Shown: in pieces, positions 18,094 to 27,613 of the stretch
Position numbering within the stretch: position 1 is the stretch's first letter
How the letters are laid out: each line of letters starts with the position of its first letter
Assembly: GCF_004345665.1 (NCBI RefSeq)
Contig: NZ_SLWR01000001.1
Coordinates: 1,148,411-1,212,410, forward strand
Reading direction: 5' to 3'
Length of the DNA stretch: 64,000 bases
From: Kribbella antiqua
Lineage (GTDB): Bacteria > Actinomycetota > Actinomycetes > Propionibacteriales > Kribbellaceae
Made by a program: the position numbers and the translations under genes
The notes under the pieces: generated by a model
What the model was told of the DNA's origin: nothing
The model's database searches: none
The model's input: only the letters and a program-made list of their open reading frames with translations

Positions 18094-21009
18094 TCAGGCT
18101 GAGGTGATGGTGGTGATGCGCCAGCTTGGGGTGGAGGGCGTGGTGCTCAGGGTGATGAGTCGGGTGGTGGCGGTGCCCGGCGGAAGTGGAGTTCGGTTGC
18201 CGTTGCGGTCGACTACCTCACCGCCGACGAGGTGATCGACTGTGCGAAGCGTGATGCTGCTCGCAGTGCGGCGCTCGATGGTCGTCGTCTCGATGCGAAT
18301 CCGGAGGCCGTGCACCCGGACCTGTTGCCGGCGGTACGCCGCGACGAGCTCACGGTCCGCGGACCACGGCGCGCTCCCGGGCACGTAGATCCTGTCGAGC
18401 ACACCGACATCGAGCGTCCAAAAAGCCTGTGCCCGTTGAGCATCCAGTGCCTGCAAAGTCCGCACCCACTCCTCCACCCCAGCCGAACCTTCCCCACCCG
18501 GAGTCCCCACGCCCGCGCTCGGCGTTCCCACTCCTGGCCCCCCGGTTGTTCCCGCGCCCGGCGTACGCGTGGTCGGAGCTTCGGCGGTCGGGCTGTGAGT
18601 GCTGAGGTTCTGGGCGGTCGGGTCAGCGGTCTCCGTGCGAGCTGGTGTCGCACCGGTGGATTGGTCGACGGCGGCCGCTTGGTTCACTGGGTCGTCGAGG
18701 GCACCGACCGCCACCAGGCCAACCACCAGCACAATCACCGCCGCAGCTCCGGCCGCAACCAGTACGCCGTACGCGGGGTGCCCGAACCTCCGCCCCCACC
18801 CACCTACCCGCGCCGAACCCCCAGCCCGCCCCGACTCTCGCCGCGACATGCCCCACCCATCCCTCCGCGACGAAATCCCCAGGCCCAACGACCCTCGCCG
18901 CGACAGTCTCCACCACCTGCTCGCCCCCGACGACGACCCCACGTCCGCCGACCCTCGCCGCGACAAGCTCCACCATCTGCTCGTCCCCGACGATGGCCCC
19001 GGGTCTGCCGGCTCTCGCTGGAACAGGGTCCGCCCTCCCGGCCGCGTGGATGAGCCGGGGTCTGTCGGCTCTCGCCACGACAGGCCCCACCCTTGGGCTT
19101 GCGACGATGATCCGGAGCCCGCTGGCTCTTGCTGCGATGGGCCTTGCCCGCTGGTCTGCGACGGCGACCCCGGGTGGGCTAGCTCCCGCTGCGTTGTGCT
19201 CCACCCGCTTGTCCGCGATGAAGACGACGCCCGGGCCTGCCTTCGTCGGGACAGCTTCCACATGAGGCTGCCCCGGCGACTCCGTCGGCGTCTGGAGCTC
19301 GGTTGGCCCCAGACCATGCGATCGCTTGCGGCTGCCCAGCCGCTGCGGGCGGGCTCGGCGGACGGCGGCGGGGAGTCCGATTGAGGTGGGGCGGTGCTCG
19401 ATGCGGTCGCGACGAGTGTCGGGGTGGAGTCGAGCACATGAAGCTGCGCCTCCGGCTCCTGGCCGGTCGGGCGCGGGTCGGCGCCGAAGTCGATGGTGAC
19501 TTCGCCTGACGAGTCGATGGTGATTTCGGGTCGCGAGGCGGGAGTGGCCGCTGGCGAGGTGGGGGTGGTGGCTGGCGAGGTGGGAGTGGTGGCTGGCGGG
19601 CTGAAGGATGTGGGCCTGGGGGTGAGGCGATCCAGTGGGTTGATGGGAGGCGTGGATGTACGGCGGGTGAGTTTGGCGCGGAGGGATTGGCGGCGCGGCT
19701 TGGGCTTGGTGGGCTTGCGGATCGGTTTCGGTGGGGGTGGAGGCGACAGGGTGTTTGCTTGCGGAGTTTCTGCGGGTGCCGGGTCCTTCGGGGCGGGGGC
19801 GAGCGGGCCGCGGGAGCGTTGTTGTGGATCGTCGGTGGTCGGCCTGGGCTTGGCGCGCGGACGAGTCGGCGGCGTACCTACGCCACCGGCGGCTGACCCC
19901 ACCGCCCCAGATACGCCATCAGCTGGGTCGACCAACCCGGATGCCTCGTCGGCTGAACCAAGCGGCCCGGACGTGGCGTCGGCTGCGGCCGGAGCAGAAG
20001 CTGTGTCAGCGGTTCCAGCAGACTCCGGCGCGGCGTCGGTTGTAGCCGACCCCGGTGCGGCGTCGGTTGTAGCTGAGCCAGCGGCGGCACCGGTCGTAGC
20101 CGAGCCAGCAGCGGCACCGGACGTAACCGAGCCAGCAGCGGCACCGGACGTAACCGAGCCAGCAGCGGCACCGGACGTAACCGAGCCAGCAGCGGCACCG
20201 GACGAGCCAGCGGCGGCACCGGACGTAACCGAGCCAGCAGCGGCACCGGACGAGCCAGCGGCGGCACCGGACGTAACCGAGCCTGGGGCGGCGTCGGTCG
20301 TAGCCGAGTCTGGGGCGGCGTCGGCTGTGGCAGAGGGTGTGGCGGTGTCGGCTGAGGTGGGGCTGGATGTATTGGTCGGCGGGTCTTTTGTGAAGGCGAG
20401 GTTGATTGGGGTGGGGTCGGCGAGGGTCAGGAGGTGGCGGGATAGGCCTTTGGTGGTGGTGAACACGTCCGGGGCGAAGACGGAGGGATGGCCGCCGGAT
20501 TGGTGGGCGAGGGTGCCGAGCGAGGTCAGGTCGTCGGCGGGGGTTGCGGATTGGTTGTAGAGGGCGGTGTCGGTCAGGACCGGGCGGCCGTCGGCGTCGA
20601 ACATGACGTTGTCGGGGGTGACGCGGCCGTGGGTCAGGCCGCTGCGGTGGAGGTAGTCGAGGGCGTCCGCGAGAGGGCTCAGCAGGGTGACGAGCTCGCC
20701 GGGGGTGAGGGGGCCGCGGCGGTCTAGGAGGCCGCTGAGGGTTCCGGCGATGATGTGCTGGCTGAACAGGAGCCATTCGGTTCCGCTCTCGCGGATCTCG
20801 AGGAGGCGGGCGAGGTGGGGATGGTCGATGCGTTGCAGGACGGTGAGGTTTTCACGGAGCTCCTCGGTCAGTGGAATCGCGGCGGTGGGGACGCGTTTGA
20901 GCACGGCGTTGCGGCCGGAAGCGCGATTCCGGACCAGCCAGACGGTGCCGGCCGATCCGGACCCGAGCCTCCGGCGCAGGCTGTAGCCGGCGATGTCTTC
21001 GAGTGCCAT
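18094..21009 (-). CDS. membrane-anchored serine/threonine pseudokinase-like protein
   Basis: A 971-residue protein. The N-terminal kinase-like domain (about 1-200) keeps the Gly-rich loop GSGSAGTV and Lys38. The catalytic HRDxKxxN motif reads HGRVTPDN (Asp to Arg129, Lys to Thr131), DFG reads DTA (147-149), and the C-lobe is short. Catalysis is therefore doubtful. A Pro/Ala/Ser/Thr-rich linker of about 500 residues follows, with 7- and 9-residue tandem units (AAAGSVTSG type) and later Arg/Ser/Trp repeats. One membrane segment lies at about 746-773. An extracellular Thr-rich stretch and an NTF2/SnoaL-like domain ([19 protein letters not shown] onward) end the protein. It may be a scaffold or sensor. 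The ATG at 21009 is divergent from lipB. Confidence 0.82.
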   Translation of the reverse strand: MALEDIAGYSLRRRLGSGSAGTVWLVRNRASGRNAVLKRVPTAAIPLTEELRENLTVLQRIDHPHLARLLEIRESGTEWLLFSQHIIAGTLSGLLDRRGPLTPGELVTLLSPLADALDYLHRSGLTHGRVTPDNVMFDADGRPVLTDTALYNQSATPADDLTSLGTLAHQSGGHPSVFAPDVFTTTKGLSRHLLTLADPTPINLAFTKDPPTNTSSPTSADTATPSATADAAPDSATTDAAPGSVTSGAAAGSSGAAAGSVTSGAAAGSSGAAAGSVTSGAAAGSVTSGAAAGSVTSGAAAGSATTGAAAGSATTDAAPGSATTDAAPESAGTADTASAPAAADATSGPLGSADEASGLVDPADGVSGAVGSAAGGVGTPPTRPRAKPRPTTDDPQQRSRGPLAPAPKDPAPAETPQANTLSPPPPPKPIRKPTKPKPRRQSLRAKLTRRTSTPPINPLDRLTPRPTSFSPPATTPTSPATTPTSPAATPASRPEITIDSSGEVTIDFGADPRPTGQEPEAQLHVLDSTPTLVATASSTAPPQSDSPPPSAEPARSGWAAASDRMVWGQPSSRRRRSRRGSLMWKLSRRRQARASSSSRTSGWSTTQRELAHPGSPSQTSGQGPSQQEPAGSGSSSQAQGWGLSWREPTDPGSSTRPGGRTLFQREPADPGPSSGTSRWWSLSRRGSADVGSSSGASRWWRLSRRGSLGLGISSRRDGWGMSRRESGRAGGSARVGGWGRRFGHPAYGVLVAAGAAAVIVLVVGLVAVGALDDPVNQAAAVDQSTGATPARTETADPTAQNLSTHSPTAEAPTTRTPGAGTTGGPGVGTPSAGVGTPGGEGSAGVEEWVRTLQALDAQRAQAFWTLDVGVLDRIYVPGSAPWSADRELVAAYRRQQVRVHGLRIRIETTTIERRTASSITLRTVDHLVGGEVVDRNGNRTPLPPGTATTRLITLSTTPSTPSWRITTITSA
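20070..20290. repeat. 27-bp tandem repeat with 21-bp variants, inside the pseudokinase gene
   Basis: The unit, starting gcagcggcaccggacgtaac and 27 bases long, recurs head to tail. Some copies lack a 6-base block, giving 21 bases. Both lengths keep the reading frame and encode 9- or 7-residue Ala/Gly/Ser/Thr units. Degenerate copies extend to about 20030 and 20340. It is a probable variable-number repeat. Confidence 0.85.
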
Positions 21010-21048
21010 GCCTTAAAGGTGCACGAATCGCCGCCTGCCCCGCGGAAG

Positions 21049-21057
21049 TTATCCACA
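21049..21057 (+). promoter_or_regulatory. DnaA-box-like sequence
   Basis: TTATCCACA matches the consensus DnaA box exactly. It lies in the divergent promoter region of the pseudokinase gene and lipB. A weaker inverted match (TGTGGATGG) lies about 50 bases further on. A chance match is possible. Confidence 0.35.
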
Positions 21058-21150
21058 GCCCCGGCGGTGCGACGGTCTGCGGATGACGTCGTACGGCAGC
21101 CTGTGGATGGCGGCGTACGGCGGGAAACGTGGCGGCATAGACTCGAGGGT

Positions 21151-21864
21151 GTGAGGGCTATCAGGTATGTGGAGGCCGGGTTCGGTGCCGGCGCGGTGGA
21201 TTACGAGGCCGCGTGGGCCGAGCAGCGGCGCCTGCACGCGGAAGTTGCCGAGGGCACCGGTTCGGACACGGTCATCCTGCTCGAGCATCCGCCGGTGTAC
21301 ACGGCGGGCAAGCGGACCGAGCCGCATGAGCGGCCGCTGGACGGGACGCCGGTGGTCGACGTCGACCGCGGCGGGAAGATCACCTGGCACGGCCCGGGGC
21401 AACTCGTCGGGTATCCGATCGTCAAGCTGGCCTCACATGTGTACGTCGTGGACTACGTCCGGCGGCTGGAGGAGGCGCTGATCTCGGTCTGTGCCGAGCT
21501 CGGGGTGAAGACCGGGCGGGTCAAGGGGCGCAGCGGCGTCTGGGTGGCGGCGGATGACCGCGGCCGGGAGCGGAAGATCGCGGCGATCGGGATCCGGGTG
21601 GCGCAGGGCGTGACCATGCACGGGTTCGCGCTGAACTGCGACAACGACCTGGCCTGGTTCGACCGGATCGTGCCGTGCGGGATCTCCGACGCGGACGTGA
21701 CCACGCTGTCGCGCGAACTCGGCCGGGATGTGGCGGTGACAGAGGTGCTCGAGCCGGTACGGCGGCACCTCGATCGGCTGCTGGCTTGGGAAGAGTACGA
21801 GCGGTCGCCAGACATCGGGCACGAGGAGTCGCCGACGGCTATCACCTATGGACTGACTGTCTGA
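21151..21864 (+). CDS. lipB: lipoyl(octanoyl) transferase
   Basis: A 237-residue enzyme that moves octanoyl groups from acyl carrier protein to lipoyl-domain lysines, the first step of lipoate assembly. It shows the family signatures [17 protein letters not shown], the catalytic Lys142 in [10 protein letters not shown] and the catalytic Cys176 in VPCGISD. The GTG at 21151 gives the family's usual N-terminus; an in-frame GTG at 21169 is an alternative. Acceptors include SucB nearby and the H protein used by GcvT. LipA, which finishes the cofactor, is 7 kb downstream. Confidence 0.95.
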   Translation: MRAIRYVEAGFGAGAVDYEAAWAEQRRLHAEVAEGTGSDTVILLEHPPVYTAGKRTEPHERPLDGTPVVDVDRGGKITWHGPGQLVGYPIVKLASHVYVVDYVRRLEEALISVCAELGVKTGRVKGRSGVWVAADDRGRERKIAAIGIRVAQGVTMHGFALNCDNDLAWFDRIVPCGISDADVTTLSRELGRDVAVTEVLEPVRRHLDRLLAWEEYERSPDIGHEESPTAITYGLTV

Positions 21865-21961
21865 GGTCCGCCGTTGTCGATGCAGGCAGGAAGCGTTTGC
21901 CCTTTGGGGTGTTGCGAAGTGTCTGCGGGGTGTGTGGCGGAAACGTCGCTACCTTGGTGGT

Positions 21962-23464
21962 GTGTCCAAGTTTCTAGGGTTCTTGCTCGGGGTAGCCGTC
22001 GCGCTGGCCGGGCCGGCCGTGTTCGGTGTGATGGCGGCGCCGGGCGGCATCGAGCTGAATGCGAAGGGGATGGCGCTTGCCTACGGCATCGGCGCGCTGA
22101 TCTTCTGGACCGTGGTGTCGTACTTCTCCGGCGCCGGCGCGCTCGGTGCCTTTGTGGCCTTCGGCACCCTCATCTACTGCTGGCACTGGATCCCGAACCG
22201 GACGACGAACTTCCTGAACGACGTCCCCGGCGTGACCACCGGGATGATCGACGGGTCGAAGCAGTACACGCTGAACGGCGTCGTACCGATTCTGACCGTG
22301 ATCTCCCTGGTCTATGCGATCCAGTTGATCGTGCGGAGTGTGCAGACCCGGCGGCGGGAGCGCACGGAGGCGGAGCGGCTGCAGCGCGAGCAGGAGGCGG
22401 CGCAGGCGCAGCAGGAGGCGGATGCCGCGGCCCTGTACCCGGTTGCCGGTAGCACCTATCCGGCGAGTGGCCAGTACGGCGGTTCGTTCGGGAACAGCAG
22501 CCGGTACGACGATCTGTTCGACGACGAGGAGCCGACACCGATGCCGCCGCGGAGTCAGGCGGACGAGCAGACGGCGATGTTCCCGACGTCCGGGCCGGAC
22601 CAGACCGCGCAGTTCCCGGCCGCGGGTGACGATGCCGAGGGCAACGATGAGACAGTCTTGGTGCCGAGCGATCGCGATGAGACCACCCAGGTGCCCGTTG
22701 CCGACGAGCCGGAGGAGGAGCAGACAGTCGTAGCACCCGCTCCGGCTTCCGCACCCGTGGCGGAGGATGCGGGTCAGCCGCAGTCTCAGGAGCCCAAGGC
22801 AGCTCAGCAAGAGAAGCCGGACGGTGGGGCCGCCACACCGCAGGCGTCGGTCGCCGCGCCGGCGGACCCCAAGCCGCAGGTCACCCCAGCGGCCGCGGGT
22901 GCAACCGCAGCGGGGGTAGCAGCCGCCGCCGGTGGAGTAGCCGCCGAGACGATGCACCAGGTTGCGCCGGAGCCTCACCCGGCGGAGCAGGTCGCAGCGG
23001 AACCACAGTCGCAACCAGACCAGCAGGTCACGCCGCAGGCGGAGCCCGAGCACACTCAGCCCGTCGCGACGCAGCCGCAACCCACGCAGCAGGTCACGCC
23101 GGAGCAGGTGGAGGCGGAGCAGGTGCAGGCGGAGCCCGAGCAGGCGCAGCCCGAGGTGAAGGAGTCGCCGAGTGCGGAGGGCGCGCAAGGCGTGAGCGAG
23201 CAGGCGGCGCAGGGTGAGGTGAAGCCGTCTTTAACAGCTGAGCCGGAGCCGACGGTTCCGGTGTCTGAGGTGATGGAGCCGGCCAAGGTGAGCCAGCCGG
23301 TGTCTGAGGTGATGGAGCCGACTGCGGTGAGCCAGCCGGCGACAGTCATGCGGGAGCAGATGGGGCAGCAGTATCGGGAGCGGATGGAGGACCCTGAGGA
23401 CACCGGGGAGCTCTACCTCAGTGCGTTCGAGACGCAGCCGATGCCCCGCCCCGCCGGAGCGTAG
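21962..23464 (+). CDS. membrane protein with long acidic Pro/Glu/Gln-rich tail
   Basis: A 500-residue protein of unknown function. Residues 1 to about 130 hold four hydrophobic segments (the first SKFLGFLLGVAVALAGPAVF). A charged coiled stretch (RRRERTEAERLQREQEAAQAQ) follows. The remaining ~350 residues are low-complexity, rich in Glu, Gln, Pro and Ala, with repeated motifs such as PVSEVMEPTAVSQP and VTPEQVEAEQVQAEP. The tail is predicted cytoplasmic and disordered. The GTG at 21962 is preferred over one at 21932 because it puts the hydrophobic segment at the N-terminus. A strong terminator follows. No enzymatic motif is visible. Confidence 0.75.
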   Translation: MSKFLGFLLGVAVALAGPAVFGVMAAPGGIELNAKGMALAYGIGALIFWTVVSYFSGAGALGAFVAFGTLIYCWHWIPNRTTNFLNDVPGVTTGMIDGSKQYTLNGVVPILTVISLVYAIQLIVRSVQTRRRERTEAERLQREQEAAQAQQEADAAALYPVAGSTYPASGQYGGSFGNSSRYDDLFDDEEPTPMPPRSQADEQTAMFPTSGPDQTAQFPAAGDDAEGNDETVLVPSDRDETTQVPVADEPEEEQTVVAPAPASAPVAEDAGQPQSQEPKAAQQEKPDGGAATPQASVAAPADPKPQVTPAAAGATAAGVAAAAGGVAAETMHQVAPEPHPAEQVAAEPQSQPDQQVTPQAEPEHTQPVATQPQPTQQVTPEQVEAEQVQAEPEQAQPEVKESPSAEGAQGVSEQAAQGEVKPSLTAEPEPTVPVSEVMEPAKVSQPVSEVMEPTAVSQPATVMREQMGQQYRERMEDPEDTGELYLSAFETQPMPRPAGA

Positions 23465-23507
23465 ATCCCGACAACGAAAAGCCCGCGCCACCGGAGCGTA
23501 ACGACGA

Positions 23508-23551
23508 AAAGCCCGGCCGGAGCCTGTCCAACAGGCACCCGGCCGGGCTTT
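23508..23551. terminator. strong bidirectional terminator
   Basis: AAAGCCCGGCCGG pairs perfectly over 13 bp with CCGGCCGGGCTTT. An inner hairpin (GCCTGT with ACAGGC) fills the loop. It lies between the convergent membrane-protein and LysR genes and offers U-runs in both directions. Confidence 0.9.
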
Positions 23552-23564
23552 CCCCTGAACATGA

Positions 23565-24527
23565 TCACGCCACATGCATGCGGTGGGTCTCTCGCCGAGC
23601 GTGCTCGGTGAAGGCTTCGTCGTACGCCGCGGTCGCCATCTGAAGCACGTCAGGCGCCATCTGGGCGCGGGGCGATTCGGTGCTCCACGCCAGCAGCAGG
23701 CGGCGGTGGATGGGGTCGCCGGCCAGGGTGCGGGTGGTGACGTCGGTGGAGAGCATCCGGTACGACGTCGGTGAGATCAGCGCGACGCCCTGACCGCTCG
23801 TCACGAAGCCCATCAGCACCGAGGTGTCCACCGAGTGGTGCTCCACCTTCGGCTGGAACCCGGCCTGCTCGCACGCCGACCGGAAGAGCACGTGGAACCC
23901 GCTGTCGTCCGGCGGTTCCCCGATCCACTCCTCCCCCGACAACGCGGACAGCTCGATCTCGCCGCGGACTCGGGTCGCCACCGCCAATGGGTGGTCCGAC
24001 GCCATCACGACGTACGCCGACTCCCGCTCGACCACGGTGCATGCTTCGACCCCGCTGGGCAGCCGCAGCTCGAACCCGGGGAACTCCCGCAACAGCGCGA
24101 AGTCGAGCCGCCCGCTCTCCAGCTGCTGCAACAGCACGCTGGTGGACCACTCGACCTCGATGCTCACCTGCTCGATCTCGCCGTGCTCGCGCAACCGCGA
24201 AGCGATCCCCGACATCGGCGCGGTCGGGAACCCGCCGAGCCGTACGGCGCTCGACTCGACCGCCGTCATAGCGGACACGGTTGCGGACAGGTGGTCCACG
24301 TCGACCAGGATCGCCCGGGCCCGGTCGACGGCGTACCGGCCGAGAGCTGTCGGGGTGACGCCGGTGCGGGAGCGCTCGAACAGCTCACCGCCGAACGCCG
24401 ACTCGATCCGCTTGAGCTGCGCGGTCAGGCTGGGCTGGCTCACCTTCAGCCAGCGGGCCGCCCGTCCGACGGAACCCGCCTCAGCCACCAAGACGACCAC
24501 CCGCAAGTGGCGCAGCTCGACGTTCAT
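23565..24527 (-). CDS. LysR family transcriptional regulator
   Basis: A 320-residue LTTR. The N-terminal winged helix (about 1-60) contains SVGRAARWLKVSQPSLTAQL, and the C-terminal periplasmic-binding-like effector domain includes VRLGGFPTAPMSGIAS and GFVTSGQGVALISP. The ATG at 24527 matches the family's usual opening. LTTRs typically regulate a divergent gene, but here the neighbour upstream is the end of an ABC permease gene on the same strand, so the target is not evident. Confidence 0.92.
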   Translation of the reverse strand: MNVELRHLRVVVLVAEAGSVGRAARWLKVSQPSLTAQLKRIESAFGGELFERSRTGVTPTALGRYAVDRARAILVDVDHLSATVSAMTAVESSAVRLGGFPTAPMSGIASRLREHGEIEQVSIEVEWSTSVLLQQLESGRLDFALLREFPGFELRLPSGVEACTVVERESAYVVMASDHPLAVATRVRGEIELSALSGEEWIGEPPDDSGFHVLFRSACEQAGFQPKVEHHSVDTSVLMGFVTSGQGVALISPTSYRMLSTDVTTRTLAGDPIHRRLLLAWSTESPRAQMAPDVLQMATAAYDEAFTEHARRETHRMHVA

Positions 24528-24636
24528 GCCCTGAGACCGTAGTCGAGGTCGAGGCGCAGCACACAGTTATCAACCATTGCGGTTTCGTCACAGCCCCCGC
24601 AATTCTTGTAACGCTGACCAGGGCCTCAACGATAGG

Positions 24637-25791
24637 TCATGCCCGCAGTGCCTCGCGATAGCTGAGCCGCCGCCCGGTCTGCAGCAGCGTCCGCTCGTAG
24701 AGCCGGGCTCCGAGCCGGATGATCAGCACGGTTGCGGCGAGCAGGATCGCGATCGCCAGCAGCGGCTGCCAGACCGGCACCTTCTCGGTCAGCATCCGCC
24801 CCGGCATCGCCATCGACGACGCGATCGGTACGAACGAGGCCACCGTCTTGGCCGACGACCCCGCGAACACCGAGAAGAAGAACGGGATCATCAGGATCAT
24901 CTGCCCCGGCAGCGTGGTCGACCCGAGGTCCTCCTGCCGCGTCGCCAGCGAACCCGCGACCGCCCACAGCCCGGCCAGCGCGACGAACCCGAGCACGAAG
25001 AAGACCACGAACCACCCGGCCACCGGCGCGATCACGGAAAGGATGGCGAGCTGATCGGTCGCGGCCAGCCCGACCATCGAGGCACCCGCGATCACCACGA
25101 TCTGCCCCAGCGCCAGCGCGGTGTTGCCGAGCACCTTCCCCCACAGCAGCGACCGGATCGGCACCGCGGCGGCGAGGATCTCGACGACCCGGCTCTCTTT
25201 CTCCTGTACGACGCTCTGCGCGATCATCATGCCGAAGCCGAGCGCGGTCATGTAGAACACCAGCGCCAGCCCGATGTTGACGAAGTCGGCGACGATGTCG
25301 GGCAACGGCCCCGGCTTCAGCAGCTCCAGCTTCACCGATGTCCCGGCATGCAGCTCCGACGGCGACAGACCGGCCCGCGCCGCGTTCGTCTCCATCCCGA
25401 GGGTCGCCGCGGCCTCCCGTAATGCTCCCTCGAGCCCGGAATCGACCCGGTCCTTGCCGAGTACGACGTACCCGTCGTCCCCCGGCAGCAGAGCCGCCTT
25501 CACCTCTCCCTCGGCCACGAGAGCCGACGCCGATGCCCGGTCCGCCGTACGGACGGCCTCGAAACCGTCATCGTGACGCGCTTGCTGGACGATCTTCGCG
25601 CCGGCGTCGTCCACCACCGCGATCTTGTCCGGGCCTCCGCTACCCGCCAGGAGCGCCGGCACGATCACCGCCACCAGGACGAGGAGCAGCATCACCGCGG
25701 TCGAGCCGATGAACGTCTTGTCCCGCAGCTTGGTGCTGATCTCGCGCTCGGCGATCAGCACCCACGGACGATCCAGGGTCCGGTCGTTCAT
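24637..25791 (-). CDS. ABC-2 type transporter permease (NatB-like)
   Basis: A 384-residue export permease. An N-terminal cytoplasmic segment leads to the first helix (about 30-52), followed by a large extracytoplasmic domain (about 55-175) and five or so helices in the second half. This is the layout of NatB/YhaP sodium- or drug-exporting permeases. Its ATG overlaps the stop of the ATPase gene by 4 bases (ATGA), so the two are translationally coupled. The exported substrate is unknown. Confidence 0.9.
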   Translation of the reverse strand: MNDRTLDRPWVLIAEREISTKLRDKTFIGSTAVMLLLVLVAVIVPALLAGSGGPDKIAVVDDAGAKIVQQARHDDGFEAVRTADRASASALVAEGEVKAALLPGDDGYVVLGKDRVDSGLEGALREAAATLGMETNAARAGLSPSELHAGTSVKLELLKPGPLPDIVADFVNIGLALVFYMTALGFGMMIAQSVVQEKESRVVEILAAAVPIRSLLWGKVLGNTALALGQIVVIAGASMVGLAATDQLAILSVIAPVAGWFVVFFVLGFVALAGLWAVAGSLATRQEDLGSTTLPGQMILMIPFFFSVFAGSSAKTVASFVPIASSMAMPGRMLTEKVPVWQPLLAIAILLAATVLIIRLGARLYERTLLQTGRRLSYREALRA

Positions 25792-26669
25792 CGGGTCGCC
25801 TCCCGGAAGACGTCGCTCAGCGCCACCCGCTCCGGCCCGAACTCGAGCACCCGCCCGCGCCCAACGGCCTGCTCCAAGACGCTTTGCTCCACGGCAGCGT
25901 CCTCGACGTCGAAGAGCGCCGTACCGCCGGCCACGTCGCGCACCCGGATCCCCTCGACATCACGCAACCAGCCCGCGTCGCCGTCCACCACCAGCCGGTA
26001 CGTCATCGTCGGCCCGGCGGCAAGTTCCGCAACGGGGCCTGCGGCAACCACTTTTCCTCTGGACAGTACGACGAGGTCGTCGCAGAGCCGCTCGACCAAG
26101 TCCAGCTGGTGGCTCGAGAACAGCACCGGCACCTCCGGTGTCACCTCTTCACGCAGCAGGTCCACCATCGCGTCGACGGCCAGCGGGTCGAGACCGCTGA
26201 ACGGCTCGTCCAGTACGAGCGCGCTCGGCTCGTGCACCAGCGCCGCCGCGATCTGTACCCGCTGCTGGTTTCCGAGCGACAGCGTCTCCAGTACGTCGGT
26301 CGCACGCTCAGCGAGGCCGAGTCGCTCGAGCAGCTTGTCCGTCCGCTCGGCCGCTCTCAGCGGTTCCAGCCCGTGCAGCCTGCCGAAAAACACCAGCTGG
26401 TCGCGGATCTTCATCTTCGGGTACAGCCCGCGCTCCTCCGGCATATAGCCGAAGTCCCGCCGTACGTCCTGAGTCAGCGGCCGGTCGTTCCAGCACACCT
26501 CACCCGCGGTCGCCGCCAGCACGCCGAGGATGATCCGCATCGCGGTCGTCTTCCCGGCCCCGTTGGCCCCGACGAACCCGGTCATCCGCCCCGGCACGAC
26601 GTCGAAACTCACGTCGTCCAGCGCCAGCTGTTCCCCGAACCGCCGAGTCAGCCCAGCCACGCTCAGCAT
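25788..26669 (-). CDS. ABC transporter ATP-binding protein (NatA-like)
   Basis: A 293-residue ATPase with Walker A GANGAGKTT (34-42), Walker B ALVLDEPFSGLD and the H-loop SSHQLD. The signature reads LSLGNQQR rather than LSGGQ, as in several YhaQ/NatA-type export ATPases. The C-terminal ~80 residues form the accessory domain of that group. It is coupled to the permease gene downstream. A GAGG site lies about 10 bases before the ATG at 26669. The two-component genes lie upstream on the same strand after a 272-base gap. Confidence 0.93.
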   Translation of the reverse strand: MLSVAGLTRRFGEQLALDDVSFDVVPGRMTGFVGANGAGKTTAMRIILGVLAATAGEVCWNDRPLTQDVRRDFGYMPEERGLYPKMKIRDQLVFFGRLHGLEPLRAAERTDKLLERLGLAERATDVLETLSLGNQQRVQIAAALVHEPSALVLDEPFSGLDPLAVDAMVDLLREEVTPEVPVLFSSHQLDLVERLCDDLVVLSRGKVVAAGPVAELAAGPTMTYRLVVDGDAGWLRDVEGIRVRDVAGGTALFDVEDAAVEQSVLEQAVGRGRVLEFGPERVALSDVFREATR

Positions 26670-26941
26670 CCGTCACCGTTCCTCTACTACGTCAGCCCCC
26701 GCTGGACGCCCGCCCAGCCACTCCACCCGGGAGTGGTTCAAACCTAGTGATCCCCGCCCCAGCCGCACGTCGGTCCCACGGGTGATCACCGCCGTCATCC
26801 GCACGACGGACTGACCACCGCCGCGATCGACTGGGGAGTCTGACCTGTCGATTCAGGTGGGTAGGGCTCCCCAAACCCGCGGGGGCGTGGGCGTGGGGCC
26901 GCCAGGCGGGCCAGAGGCGGGCGGGGTGGGGCGGGGCGGGG
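26670..26941. other. intergenic region with a G-quadruplex motif
   Basis: The gap separates the response regulator from the ABC ATPase, both on the minus strand. The plus strand becomes extremely G-rich towards the regulator stop (from about 26878) and ends in four GGGG tracts at 26923-26941. I see no convincing gene; a 60-codon open frame on the minus strand has no homology-like features. Confidence 0.5.
26923..26941 (+). other. perfect four-tract G-quadruplex motif
   Basis: GGGGTGGGGCGGGGCGGGG consists of four G4 tracts separated by single bases, the most stable class of intramolecular quadruplex. It abuts the stop codon of the response regulator and lies on its template strand, where it could impede RNA polymerase after the coding region. 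Confidence 0.7.
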
Positions 26942-27613
26942 TCAGGCGGAGGTGTCGTCGCCGGGGGTGACCAGGCCGCATTCGTAGGCGAAGACGACGG
27001 CTTGGACGCGGTCGCGGAGGCCCAGCTTGAGGAGGACGCGGGAGACGTGGGTCTTGACCGTGGCCTCGCCGACGTGGAGCTGGTTGGCGATCTCGGTGTT
27101 GGTCAGGCCGCGGGCGATCAGGCCGAGGACCTCGCGCTCGCGGTCGGTGAGCTCGGCCAGCAGGTCGGGGCGGTAGACGCGTTCGCCGCCGCCGGTGAAG
27201 CGCTTGATGACGCGGCGGGTCACCTCGGGCGCGAGCAGCGCGTGGCCGGAGTGGACCACCTGAATGGCGTCGACCAGGTCCTCTGGTGCGGTGTTCTTCA
27301 GCAGGAAGCCGCTCGCGCCCGCGCCGAGCGACTCGAACAGGTAGTCGTCACGGTCGAACGTGGTCAGGATGACGACCTTGCCGGCGTCCGCGGCGACGAT
27401 CCGCTGGGTCGCGGTGATCCCGTCCATGCCGGGCATCTGGACATCCATCAGTACGACGTCCGGCCGCAGCGCCTCGGCGAGTTCGATCGCCTTCTCACCG
27501 TCCGAGGCCTCGCCGACCACCTCGATGTCGGGCTCGACCGACAGGATCATCCGGAAGCCGGCACGCACGAGATCCTGATCGTCCACCAACAGGACCCGCA
27601 TCGGCTCACTCAT
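26942..27613 (-). CDS. NarL/LuxR-family response regulator
   Basis: A 223-residue two-component regulator. The receiver domain (1 to about 120) has the acidic pair DD at 11-12, phospho-acceptor Asp57 (VVLMDVQM) and Lys in FLLKNT. The C-terminal LuxR helix-turn-helix (about 155-215) contains LTDREREVLGLIARGLTNTE. The ATG at 27613 is the end of one arm of an 8-bp inverted repeat whose loop contains the GAGG ribosome-binding site, so the start may be structurally masked. The cognate kinase gene ends 77 bases upstream. Confidence 0.93.
   Translation of the reverse strand: MSEPMRVLLVDDQDLVRAGFRMILSVEPDIEVVGEASDGEKAIELAEALRPDVVLMDVQMPGMDGITATQRIVAADAGKVVILTTFDRDDYLFESLGAGASGFLLKNTAPEDLVDAIQVVHSGHALLAPEVTRRVIKRFTGGGERVYRPDLLAELTDREREVLGLIARGLTNTEIANQLHVGEATVKTHVSRVLLKLGLRDRVQAVVFAYECGLVTPGDDTSA

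Noticed and set aside
20070-20290. Possible CRISPR array
   Set aside because: Units are contiguous without unique spacers, stay in frame within a gene, and no cas genes are present.
19493-20560. 355-codon plus-strand open frame over the repeat array
   Set aside because: Antisense of the pseudokinase linker; its Ala/Pro/Glu repeats simply mirror the minisatellite.
26692-26874. 60-codon minus-strand small gene
   Set aside because: No ribosome-binding site, no conserved features and Arg/Gly-biased composition.
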